DNA of 21,753 nt from positions 1 to 21,753 of the forward strand of contig JAPXLT010000046.1 in the NCBI GenBank assembly GCA_033809415.1. The letters run 5' to 3'. Origin of the DNA: JAQVUB01 sp033809415. GTDB lineage: Bacteria > Verrucomicrobiota > Lentisphaeria > Oligosphaerales > Oligosphaeraceae. Made by a program: the position numbers and the translations under genes. Within the stretch, counting starts at the first letter, position 1. The number at the start of each line of letters is the position of its first letter. The notes under the pieces were generated by a model. It was not told the DNA's origin and searched no databases. It saw nothing but the letters and a program-made list of their open reading frames with translations. Below, in pieces: positions 7,222-14,115 of this stretch.

Positions 7222-8484
7222 TCACGGTTCGACTTGTTTCCGAGCCTGCACAGTATCCACAACTGTGAGCAGCAATAAAATCAGGTAACAGAGCGGCACG
7301 ATGAAAAACGAATTACGCAGGCCGATCAGGTTGCCAAAGAGTCCCATCATCCAGGAGACAAATGCGCAGCCTGGGATTCCCGCGCAGGAAAGCAGGATAA
7401 AGAGCATGGTGCTGTCCAGAAAGGGCAGGCGTTCGACACAATAGCTCTGCACGCTGGGCCAGAAAGGCGCCGAGCAGAGGCCAGCCAGAAAAAGCAGTAG
7501 AAAAAGCAGCCATTTCTTGGTAAAGATGCTCACCCATGGCAGTTGCTGTTGATATTCGAGCAACCAGGGTGCATTCAGCAGCGGGAAAAACAAACAGACC
7601 AGTACTCCGGCCGCCGCTGTGCTGATAATCAAGTGCGGAAGATATTCCTGACGAACCAGCAAACCGCTGACGCTACGACCAAGGAACATGCCGCCCGCAA
7701 AACAGGCCGTGCCCAGGCCGCCAAGCCAAGCCGATGCCGAAAACTCGAGCTGGATGTAACTGGCCGCCCAGAAGGTCAAACCAAATTCACCGCCGCCAGC
7801 GACAAACATCGCAGCAAAGAAAAGCCAGAAGCGAGGCGTCTTCAGAATGGCCCGGGTCTGCTTCCAGACAAGCTGCCAGGGCAGGCGCTCCGGACGCTCG
7901 GGATAGGCCTTCTTGCCGTCGGCTGGTAGCAGCAGGATCAAGGTGGGAGGGAACGCCAGAAGCGACACCCCGCCCACGACAAAACGCCAGGAGATTCCAC
8001 GGTTCAGCAGCCAGCCCCCCAGAAGGACGGAGATGATGATGCCCACCGCCCAGAAGGAATGCGAAAAATTCAGATAGCGCCCTGCTTCTTCCCGATGCAG
8101 ATTTTCCACAAAGGGGGTGTTCAGACCTTCGATAATGCCCTCGCCCAGCCCAGTCACCATCAAGGCTAGAAAAAGAACCGCATAAACCGGCGCAACTGCC
8201 GCGCACAGGATGCCGCCTCCCATCAGCAAGCTGGCAACACCCAGGCTCCGGCACATCCCCCAGCGCCCGGCAACAAAACCACTGAGCAGCATCGACAATA
8301 CCATCGGGATCGCACGCCCCATCTGCAAGGCACCACCAGCGGCAAGACCGCCTTCCTGAAGCGTGAAGCCAAGATCAACCGACATCTGGTACAACACCAG
8401 CGGTATGATGATTGAACAACCCGCGTACGCAATAAAACAGCCAAAAGAAGCATAATCATATCGAGTCAATACAAGACGTCTCAT
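7222..8484 (-). CDS. Major facilitator superfamily transporter
   Basis: A 420-residue, strongly hydrophobic inner-membrane protein, of a length usual for 12-helix MFS carriers. Hydrophobic segments include GCFIAYAGCSIIIPLVLYQM, the MVLSMLLSGFVAGRWG region, AVLFLALMVTGLGEGIIEG, a central cytoplasmic loop with LPADGKKAYPERPERLPW, and a second half with FFAAMFVAGGGEFGLTFW and FLLLFLAGLCSAPFWPSVQS. The GFVAGRWG segment corresponds to the usual loop 2-3 signature. Substrate cannot be read from sequence; sugar or other organic solutes are likely, as in fucose/sugar-type MFS proteins. It stands alone on the minus strand, with repeat arrays on both sides. The start MRRLVLTRYDY lacks a strong Shine-Dalgarno. 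Its TGA stop is followed within 5 bp by CGCACTA-type repeats. Confidence 0.85.
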   Translation of the reverse strand: MRRLVLTRYDYASFGCFIAYAGCSIIIPLVLYQMSVDLGFTLQEGGLAAGGALQMGRAIPMVLSMLLSGFVAGRWGMCRSLGVASLLMGGGILCAAVAPVYAVLFLALMVTGLGEGIIEGLNTPFVENLHREEAGRYLNFSHSFWAVGIIISVLLGGWLLNRGISWRFVVGGVSLLAFPPTLILLLPADGKKAYPERPERLPWQLVWKQTRAILKTPRFWLFFAAMFVAGGGEFGLTFWAASYIQLEFSASAWLGGLGTACFAGGMFLGRSVSGLLVRQEYLPHLIISTAAAGVLVCLFFPLLNAPWLLEYQQQLPWVSIFTKKWLLFLLLFLAGLCSAPFWPSVQSYCVERLPFLDSTMLFILLSCAGIPGCAFVSWMMGLFGNLIGLRNSFFIVPLCYLILLLLTVVDTVQARKQVEP

Positions 8485-9128
8485 ATAAATAATCCATCAC
8501 ATACGTAGTGCGATTTAAAGAGTAGCGCGACCGCCCCGGTTGTGATGCTGCCTTTAGTCTTTTCCTGCTGAATGACAGAGGCGAGGCGCGGGAATGTCCG
8601 TATCCCGTCCGACTTGTCCGACTTGTCAGACCCGTCAGACGTGTCCACAACGTCCCCCCTGCACCCTGCACCCTTGCCTCGCGCGTGCGGTAAGGGTGGT
8701 CTGCCCCCTGGTTGGGTGGGGCTTGGAGGCTGTCTGAACCACGGCGAAAAAATAGTGCTTCAAAAACGATTTTTCAAGCAGAATCATAAGGAATCATGCA
8801 GAAACATAGAAATTCCCATCAAATCATAAGGATTCCTAATCCTGGAAATCTGCGTCCACCTGCGTGTAATTCCATCCGTCAGAGCACCAGCCCTATAATA
8901 AATTTTCGTGCTATTATCACTCGATTTCTTCTTTTTTGTGAAAGATTTTCAAAAAATTGACGCGCAAGTTACTGGCCTTGAATCTGTTTCTCATTTTTGA
9001 GAATTTTTTGGACTTTCTGATTTTTCGGTGATGGGAGAGGGAAGCCGGCATCATGCCGGCGAGCCGCCGGCGCTCCATATCGCCTCCGACGCAATTGCGT
9101 AAAGCCGACCTCGGCACACAAGAATTTT

Positions 9129-9230
9129 GGGCAGGGATTATGTCACGCCCTTACAGGGCTTTGCCGATGGTGTGATCCCTGCCCCAGGGCGTTGCCCTGG
9201 GCTGGTATATCACGCCCCTTCAGGGCTGAT
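9129..9230. repeat. REP-like cluster of three hairpins
   Basis: A perfect 10-bp inverted repeat GGGCAGGGAT (9129-9138) / ATCCCTGCCC (9175-9184) is followed directly by CCAGGGC-GTT-GCCCTGG (9184-9200) and GCCC-CTTCA-GGGC (9214-9226). Part of this module recurs in shortened form near 7096-7135. Such clusters may act as transcript ends or as REP-type elements; no U-tract is present. Confidence 0.7.
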
Positions 9231-9260
9231 CCCAATATCACCGATTCGGCTGATCTGGCG

Positions 9261-9344
9261 TCCGTGTCTCGTCCGTGTAAAGTCCGTGTCCCATCCGTGT
9301 AAAGTCCGTGTCTCGTCCGTGTCTCGTCCGTGTAAAGTCCGTGT
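9261..9344. repeat. 11-bp tandem array, eight copies
   Basis: TCCGTGT occurs at 9261, 9272, 9283, 9294, 9305, 9316, 9327 and 9338, a strict 11-bp period. The four intervening bases vary (CTCG, AAAG, CCCA). It is the reverse complement of the ACACGGACGGG array at the end of the reductase gene, and is joined to the same GTGGGC/GCCCAC hairpin (about 9344-9366). Copy number differs (eight against four), as expected for a minisatellite. Confidence 0.85.
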
Positions 9345-9391
9345 GGGTTGTGGGCGGCAGCCCACGCCAAGCCTTTTCGTGTGGTTCGTGG

Positions 9392-12091
9392 TTAAAAAAT
9401 TTCCATGAGTCGGTAGAATCCGCTTCCGTAGGTGCCTACCCACAGTTCATTTAGACGGCCTGGATTGTATTTGAGGCAAGTAAAGCTGAAGGCGCCGGCA
9501 ATGCCATTGTTGATGCGCATCCAGGTCTTTCCGCTGTCATCGCTTCGATACATCCCGGAGGATTGCATCAGGCTGCCGCTGTCCCGTTCCACAGTGCAAT
9601 ATATGCGGCTGGGATTCGTCGGAGAAACAGCGATCTGCGAGACAAGCGGTGCGCCCAACAGGCATTCCCAGCTTTTACCGTTGTCCGATGAAACAAACAC
9701 GCCTCCCGCGTTGCTCCACTTTTTCCCGCTCGCCTTGATCCCCCCGCAAATGTAAAGCTTCCCATGAGCTGATATTACACGCGTGACATTTTGCAACGGC
9801 GTTGGTATCTCCACCCAGGTTTTGCCGGAGTCTATGCTTTCATACAGTCCTCCGGGTGCCGGTGTCGGCTTTTCCCTGGATAGGACAGCCGCATACAGAT
9901 GGCGCAGATTTTCATCCGTCGCCAGCAATTCCACCACCTCTTTGTTTTCCCCCAAGCCATTGCTCGAAGCGTGCCAGCTTTTCCCCCCGTCGAGAGACTC
10001 GATAACGCCCATCGAGGGTGCTTCCGGCGGTCGAGCGGCCTTGCCATTGGCGGCATAGTACCGGTACTGGTTGGCGTGCGTGGCAAGGAATCGCCGGCAG
10101 TCCTGCGGAGAACTTGCATCCACAAGGAGATTGGCAATCATTGCGGTAAACTCGGGCTGTTTCGGCGGAAGCGGATACGTGGCATCCGGCGAAACATTGA
10201 GGAAATGCTCTCCATAATCCTGTGTCTCAAGGAAATATCTTCCTCGCAGTCCTTTGAGCAGCCAGTCCATGCAGTTGAATGCCACATAGAAGCGGGCAGG
10301 CGTCTCCGGATCGAAGGCCGCGCCCCGCACCCATTGATTCGAGCCGATCATCATAGGTGCGAGTCCCTGCAAGGTGCGTCCGCCGTCGCGACTGAATTTC
10401 ACCCCGCAGTCCGCCATCCACATCAGCACGTAATTTGGATCTTTAGGGTGGAACGCCAAGTCAAAGACACACATGTTGCTATTGCCGGCGCCTCTGAAAA
10501 GCCCCTGTTTCGCATCGACGATATGATTTGAGGCATCCAGCCATTCTTTTCCGCCATCACTGCTCCGGTATGTAACGCGGTGCGAGTGAAATGTCAGAAT
10601 ATCCGGCGCTGTTCTGCAAAGGTCGAATTTCCGGATATCCCAGAAGCCCATCCGCAAGTCCGGTGTTCCATAATTCATGGGATGCATGGCGGTCCAAGCC
10701 TGTATAACGTTAAGCTTTTTTTCCCCGGCGGGCACATAGCACTGCCATTCGGGCTGTTCCCATGCGCGCGCACCCCTGGTGATGCAATGCCAGTTTTGCC
10801 CGCCATCGGTGGTTTTCCATATGCCATAGGGCGGTATGCACTCGAAAATCGAGACATAGATGACCGCCGGATCCCTCGGATCGATGCGTATGGTATGGAA
10901 CGAGGGGAGATAGGTTTTGCATCCGGCTTTCAGCATCCGGGCAATCCGTTTCGTCTCGCTTTCCTGGCTTCGGCATTCCCGCCAGAGTGCATGGAACTTG
11001 GCAGGGTCCAGGCGATAGTTCAGCACCGTATCCTGGTAAAGTTGAGCTACTTCAGGTTGTTTCAAAAAGTCCGCCCAACGCACTTTGACGGCGGCCTGCC
11101 ACCAGGGGTTTTCCTGCACTTCAGGCAGAGACGACAATAATTCCTGTGGAATTCGCAGGTTGCCTGTTGCCTCTTTCCAGGCAGGCGCCATCTTTTCCGC
11201 ATCTTCACAAACCCACACGCCACCAAAGTTTTCGGCCATGCCGCCTTCTTGATCGACAGTCCAATGTACTTCGAGTGCGACTGCCAGCACGACTTTTTGT
11301 CTCGCCTTGTCATAGATGGCGTCCATACCGTTGGGGTGGCACCCCTTGGGCAAACCGATGCCTATGTCCTGAAAGGTATCTCCTCCGTCCATACTGCGGT
11401 AGACGCCCCGGTCTGTACCAACATAAATGTGGGCGGGTCGTTCAGGGAGTATCCTGATGTCCACCGGCATATCATCTTGCGGCAAGGTGCCAGCCAGGTG
11501 TTTCCAGGAACGCCCGCCATCCCTTGAAACAGCCAGCCCCTGCGGAAGACGTCTGCGCCCCGTATTTTCAAGGCGCCTTGGAAAACCTATTCCAACCCAG
11601 ACTTCGTCCGGGTTGGCGGGATGCACAGCCAATGTGCTGAATGGCGTACGGGGAAATTTCCAAGTGAATGTTTTTTCCAAGTCGGTAGTTGAAAGCCTGT
11701 GCCAGGTTCGTCCTCGGTCCGTAGTCTTGAAGCAGCCATTGTTTTCTGCACACGCATAGCCAACATCCGGAGCCGCCAGGCAGAAGTCCACACCGGAAAG
11801 ATAATGCATTCTTGGAAAACCCCAATCGGGATTGTTACAGGAGCGGTAGCTAATGCAGCCATCATGGCTAACATAGGTCGCTGACATGTCGCATGACTGG
11901 ATAACGGTATTTGCATCGCCCGGGTGGATGCGATGATAGAAGGATGTTCCGCCGTCCCCCGGCGCGATTTGCTCCCATTGAACATCCGGCGAGGAAACCG
12001 GCGCAATGACGGACCAGTCAGGAGACCCAGAAACAGTTTCCCCCGCCTGTAGGAACACAGCCGTAAAGAACAACAAAAGAATGTGTATCAT
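9392..12091 (-). CDS. Secreted Asp-box (BNR repeat) beta-propeller protein
   Basis: The chosen start (ATG at 12091) gives 899 residues with signal peptide MIHILLLFFTAVFLQAGE, probably cut after QAG or LQA. A longer reading from 12205 would put 38 residues ahead of the signal peptide and overlap the pseudopilin gene, so it was rejected. About ten Asp-box motifs run through the protein, for example SRDGGRSW, SMDGGDTF, TTDGGQNW, SSDGGKEW, SLDGGKSW, SSDNGKSW and SDDSGKTW. This is the pattern of sialidase, GH74 or sortilin-like beta-propellers. It is probably exported and may bind or cleave complex glycans. No catalytic residues can be assigned with confidence. It begins 5 bp after the pseudopilin stop, which suggests translational coupling. 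The terminal codons ATT TTT TAA lie on the edge of a dispersed repeat. Confidence 0.85.
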   Translation of the reverse strand: MIHILLLFFTAVFLQAGETVSGSPDWSVIAPVSSPDVQWEQIAPGDGGTSFYHRIHPGDANTVIQSCDMSATYVSHDGCISYRSCNNPDWGFPRMHYLSGVDFCLAAPDVGYACAENNGCFKTTDRGRTWHRLSTTDLEKTFTWKFPRTPFSTLAVHPANPDEVWVGIGFPRRLENTGRRRLPQGLAVSRDGGRSWKHLAGTLPQDDMPVDIRILPERPAHIYVGTDRGVYRSMDGGDTFQDIGIGLPKGCHPNGMDAIYDKARQKVVLAVALEVHWTVDQEGGMAENFGGVWVCEDAEKMAPAWKEATGNLRIPQELLSSLPEVQENPWWQAAVKVRWADFLKQPEVAQLYQDTVLNYRLDPAKFHALWRECRSQESETKRIARMLKAGCKTYLPSFHTIRIDPRDPAVIYVSIFECIPPYGIWKTTDGGQNWHCITRGARAWEQPEWQCYVPAGEKKLNVIQAWTAMHPMNYGTPDLRMGFWDIRKFDLCRTAPDILTFHSHRVTYRSSDGGKEWLDASNHIVDAKQGLFRGAGNSNMCVFDLAFHPKDPNYVLMWMADCGVKFSRDGGRTLQGLAPMMIGSNQWVRGAAFDPETPARFYVAFNCMDWLLKGLRGRYFLETQDYGEHFLNVSPDATYPLPPKQPEFTAMIANLLVDASSPQDCRRFLATHANQYRYYAANGKAARPPEAPSMGVIESLDGGKSWHASSNGLGENKEVVELLATDENLRHLYAAVLSREKPTPAPGGLYESIDSGKTWVEIPTPLQNVTRVISAHGKLYICGGIKASGKKWSNAGGVFVSSDNGKSWECLLGAPLVSQIAVSPTNPSRIYCTVERDSGSLMQSSGMYRSDDSGKTWMRINNGIAGAFSFTCLKYNPGRLNELWVGTYGSGFYRLMEIF

Positions 12092-12096
12092 AAGAA

Positions 12097-12840
12097 TCAG
12101 TTCGCTGAATAGATGTTGACGTCGCTGAAGGCCTCCTGGATATATGCACCATTGTACGTATACCATGAGCGGAATTTCAGGTCGCGCAGATCGCCTGCCG
12201 TGCACGCTCCTACATGACCATCAAAAAATGCGGTGTTTGCACGTTCGCCATGGGCAAGCCAGACGGCATTGTTTGGTTGGTTGCCAAAACGATAAACTAC
12301 ATAAGCCGAGCTTCCATCAGAACGCCTGCTGTCAAAGAACATGGTCATTTTTGATGGTGATATGGTTGGGTCCAGCACGCCATGATGCCCCATGCCCGTA
12401 TCATAACCGGAGCGTGTTTTTCGGCGCGATTCATAATGCAACGTACAGGCATCGTTCCCGCGGTGTATGCCGTAGGAATTATAGCGATGGCGATTCGCGC
12501 TACTATCGAGGTATCTTATGTTGGTGATGATTGGACAGAGGAGTATCGGTTGGTTGAGCTTGACCAGACCTTGGCGATACAGGAACATGGTCCAAGTGCA
12601 GTCTGCCTCGGTGCCCGCATAGGCCTTGATTGTGGGCTTCTGCCAGAATATGCCAAAGCCGTCATTGTCTGCCGAATAAAAATCGACAATCAACGCCAGC
12701 TGTTTCAAGTTGCCGGAACAAACAACGGCGCGAGCCTTTTCACGCGCCTTGGACAAGGCAGGCAAAAGCATCGAGGCGAGGATGGCAATGATGGCGATTA
12801 CTACCAGCAGTTCAATCAAAGTAAAACAACGCCTTTCCAT
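12097..12840 (-). CDS. Prepilin-like protein with N-terminal methylation motif and H-X9-DG
   Basis: The start at 12840 is set by AGGAGG (12845-12850, minus strand) 4 bp before ATG. It gives 247 residues beginning MERRCFTLIELLVVIAIIAI, a classic type IV prepilin/type II pseudopilin signal cut before the Phe, with the conserved Glu five residues into the mature helix. A reading from 12882 adds 14 residues before the signal and is unlikely. The C-terminal region has H-GERANTAFF-DG, the H-X9-DG signature of the large paralogous prepilin-like families of Planctomycetes, Lentisphaerota and Verrucomicrobia. Two Cys pairs may form disulfides. It is the first gene of an operon with the beta-propeller protein, suggesting surface assembly or secretion linked to glycan binding or breakdown. 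Confidence 0.92.
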   Translation of the reverse strand: MERRCFTLIELLVVIAIIAILASMLLPALSKAREKARAVVCSGNLKQLALIVDFYSADNDGFGIFWQKPTIKAYAGTEADCTWTMFLYRQGLVKLNQPILLCPIITNIRYLDSSANRHRYNSYGIHRGNDACTLHYESRRKTRSGYDTGMGHHGVLDPTISPSKMTMFFDSRRSDGSSAYVVYRFGNQPNNAVWLAHGERANTAFFDGHVGACTAGDLRDLKFRSWYTYNGAYIQEAFSDVNIYSAN

Positions 12841-12899
12841 AAAACCTCCTGAATTTTTTCCAAGGTAAAAAAAATGGAGCATTTATCACGACGGTTTAT

Positions 12900-12928
12900 A
12901 GTATATCATGGTGCCGGAGCATTTGCAA
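12900..12928 (-). promoter_or_regulatory. Promoter of the pseudopilin/beta-propeller operon
   Basis: On the minus strand, TTGCAA (12923-12928) and TATACT (12900-12905) are separated by exactly 17 bp. They would start a transcript near 12893 with a leader of about 50 nt and a strong AGGAGG. A plus-strand -10-like TATAGT (12897-12902) overlaps it, so the divergent IclR gene starts in the same DNA, an arrangement suited to autoregulation or repression. Confidence 0.55.
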
Positions 12929-13696
12929 AACAATGCTCGCCAGATTTTTTTGAAGTATCACATAGTGAACAGTGTGAAAATCCGAACCGTAGAACATACA
13001 CTGCGCATCATCGAGGCGATGGCAGAGGCTGACAGGGACATGTCGGTGGCTGAACTGTCCCGGCGCATTGCCGTGAAACGACTGACAGTATGGCGCATTG
13101 TCCAGGACCTGTGCGAGGCTGGATACTTGCAGCGGACTGGATACCGCACGGTCGGACCCGGGTTTGGCCTTGTCTATCTCGGGCGTCTGGTGACCTCGCG
13201 GAAATACTTTACGCCGCAGATACGCAATGAATTGATCCAGGCGGAGAAGACGCTAGGCGTAAAATGCGCCTTGGGAAGCATCGTGCGAAACCGTATGGTT
13301 TATTTGTTTCGCACAGCTGACATAGGGGCAATTGAGACGGGGGAGCATTGGCCTATACACGGTTCGAATATTGCTCTCTGCATCCTTGTTGACAGCAGGG
13401 GGAGCGGAAAGGCGTTGGACATATTGCGGGAATCTGTGCGAGAAGCGGGCTACCCTGCCGAGGAAGAAGCCCGATGGATCTCCGACCTGGAAAAACGTGT
13501 CTCCATGTTTGTCGAACTTGGATATGCGTTATATTCCGATAAACGTGGCAGCAATATTTCCTTCCCATTGAGAAGCCGTGGCATTACATTGGGGCTGGCA
13601 TTTTATGATTTGCCATTGTCTTCACCACGGATGGGCTATTTAATCACGCAGTGCTCCACCTTGCGAAACCGCCTGGCGGATGCATTGGCAAAATAA
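12908..13696 (+). CDS. IclR-family transcriptional regulator
   Basis: 262 residues, typical of IclR proteins. The N-terminal winged helix-turn-helix spans about 25-85 (VEHTLRIIEAMAEADRDMSVAELSRRIAVKRLTVWRIVQDLCEAGYL), and the effector-binding domain occupies about 95-258, including VRNRMVYLFR and SNISFPLRSRG. IclR proteins bind small organic effectors and often control catabolic operons next to them. Here the gene is divergent from the pseudopilin/beta-propeller operon and begins inside that operon's promoter, so it is the likely local regulator. The start is uncertain: ATG 12908 has no Shine-Dalgarno and would be nearly leaderless, while GTG 12965 just before KIRTVEHTL is an alternative. CCCATACTA tandem units follow the TAA directly. 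Confidence 0.88.
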   Translation: MVPEHLQNNARQIFLKYHIVNSVKIRTVEHTLRIIEAMAEADRDMSVAELSRRIAVKRLTVWRIVQDLCEAGYLQRTGYRTVGPGFGLVYLGRLVTSRKYFTPQIRNELIQAEKTLGVKCALGSIVRNRMVYLFRTADIGAIETGEHWPIHGSNIALCILVDSRGSGKALDILRESVREAGYPAEEEARWISDLEKRVSMFVELGYALYSDKRGSNISFPLRSRGITLGLAFYDLPLSSPRMGYLITQCSTLRNRLADALAK

Positions 13697-13778
13697 CCCA
13701 TACTACCCATACTATCCCCGCAACTTCTTGATTTTGAGATACGAATTCTTTTTCGTGCCTTTTCGTGGTTAAAAAATT
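13697..13778. repeat. Microrepeats after the IclR gene
   Basis: Two copies of the 9-bp unit CCCATACTA start directly after the stop codon (13697-13714). At 13741-13778 is a reverse-oriented copy of the CACGAAAAGG module ending CGTGGTTAAAAAATTGC, the same boundary as at 4297-4310. A perfect TTGACA follows both copies a few bases on (4313 and 13795). Confidence 0.7.
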
Positions 13779-13794
13779 GCTTTCGCGTGCCCGT

Positions 13795-13823
13795 TTGACA
13801 GGCAATATATCATACGTTATGTT
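13795..13823 (+). promoter_or_regulatory. Promoter upstream of the small ORF/DUF4143 ATPase
   Basis: TTGACA (13795-13800), a 17-bp spacer and TATGTT (13818-13823) form a good sigma-70-type promoter. Transcription would begin near 13830, ahead of the small ORF at 13873 and the ATPase at 14112. Confidence 0.5.
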
Positions 13824-13872
13824 CTGATTCGTGCTCATTGACTGGCCACGAAGACGGGACGAAACGGACAGA

Positions 13873-14115
13873 ATGACTGATGACTATTGGGAAAACGAAA
13901 AGGCGCGGCCATCGCAACTCTCCTGGCAGGCTCTGCTGGACCTGAGCAAGGAGGACGAAGGCACAGATGAGGCTGCCCAAGGCTTGGCGTTCGCCAAGAC
14001 GCCACTGCAGGACTTCACCGCCAAGACGCAATGGACGCCAAGAAAAAGAGAAAAAAGAAACTTGGCGGTCTTGGCGGTTCAAATAGGCGATAGCTTGAAC
14101 AAGGAGGAATCATGA
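13873..14115 (+). CDS. Possible small protein coupled to the DUF4143 ATPase
   Basis: Eighty codons from ATG 13873; a GTG at 13831 is in frame and would add 14. The first half (MTDDYWENEKARPSQLSWQ, then an acidic LLDLSKEDEGTDEAAQ stretch) looks protein-like. The second half is encoded by CGCCAAGACGCC repeat hairpins and is Lys/Arg-rich. The stop TGA overlaps the ATPase start as ATGA, and AAGGAGG (14101-14107) lies in its last codons, the arrangement of translational coupling. It resembles no family I recognise. It may be a real short gene partly overwritten by repeats, a remnant, or a chance frame. Confidence 0.3.
   Translation: MTDDYWENEKARPSQLSWQALLDLSKEDEGTDEAAQGLAFAKTPLQDFTAKTQWTPRKREKRNLAVLAVQIGDSLNKEES
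13983..14083. repeat. CGCCAAG hairpin repeats
   Basis: CTTGGCG-TT-CGCCAAG (13983-13998) is a perfect 7-bp hairpin. Next, ACCGCCAAGACG... (14017-14045) pairs with TTGGCGGTCTTGGCGGTT (14062-14079) across an A-rich spacer. This is the same family as the hairpin at 152-228 and the units at 20264-20286. Confidence 0.75.

Larger units (their letters stand above)
8485..9391. repeat. 900-bp gene-free repeat field between MFS and beta-propeller genes
   Basis: From left to right: a near-palindrome CACATACGTAGTG (8499-8511) just upstream of the MFS start; GTCCGACTTGTCCGACTTG-type microrepeats (8607-8640); CTGCACC tandem units (8658-8675); a 10-bp imperfect stem GCTTCAAAAA/TTTTTCAAGC (8757-8779); two AATCATAAGGA direct repeats (8783 and 8824); reversed copies of the window-start modules (8870-8960); an inverted copy of the 7010-7070 module (9035-9115); a REP-like hairpin cluster (9129-9230); and an 11-bp tandem array (9261-9344). 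No gene was found. Confidence 0.75.

Noticed and set aside
8572..8829. 85-codon plus-strand frame in the repeat field
   Set aside because: It consists of translated microrepeats (SDLSDLSDPSD) and has no Shine-Dalgarno or family resemblance.
9261..9344. Regular short repeats suggesting a CRISPR array
   Set aside because: The period is 11 bp with four-base gaps, far too short for repeats and spacers, and no cas gene is nearby. It is a minisatellite.
9424..9440. CCGTAGGTGC resembling the repeat module at 6788
   Set aside because: Here it encodes the conserved WVGTYGSG end of the beta-propeller, so the match of about ten bases is probably chance.
12092..12205. Longer N-terminus for the beta-propeller protein
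   Set aside because: It would place 38 residues before a clear signal peptide and overlap the pseudopilin gene. ATG at 12091 fits the signal peptide and the operon gap.
12841..12882. Longer N-terminus for the prepilin-like protein
   Set aside because: AGGAGG sits just before the ATG at 12840, and the extra residues would precede the prepilin cleavage motif.
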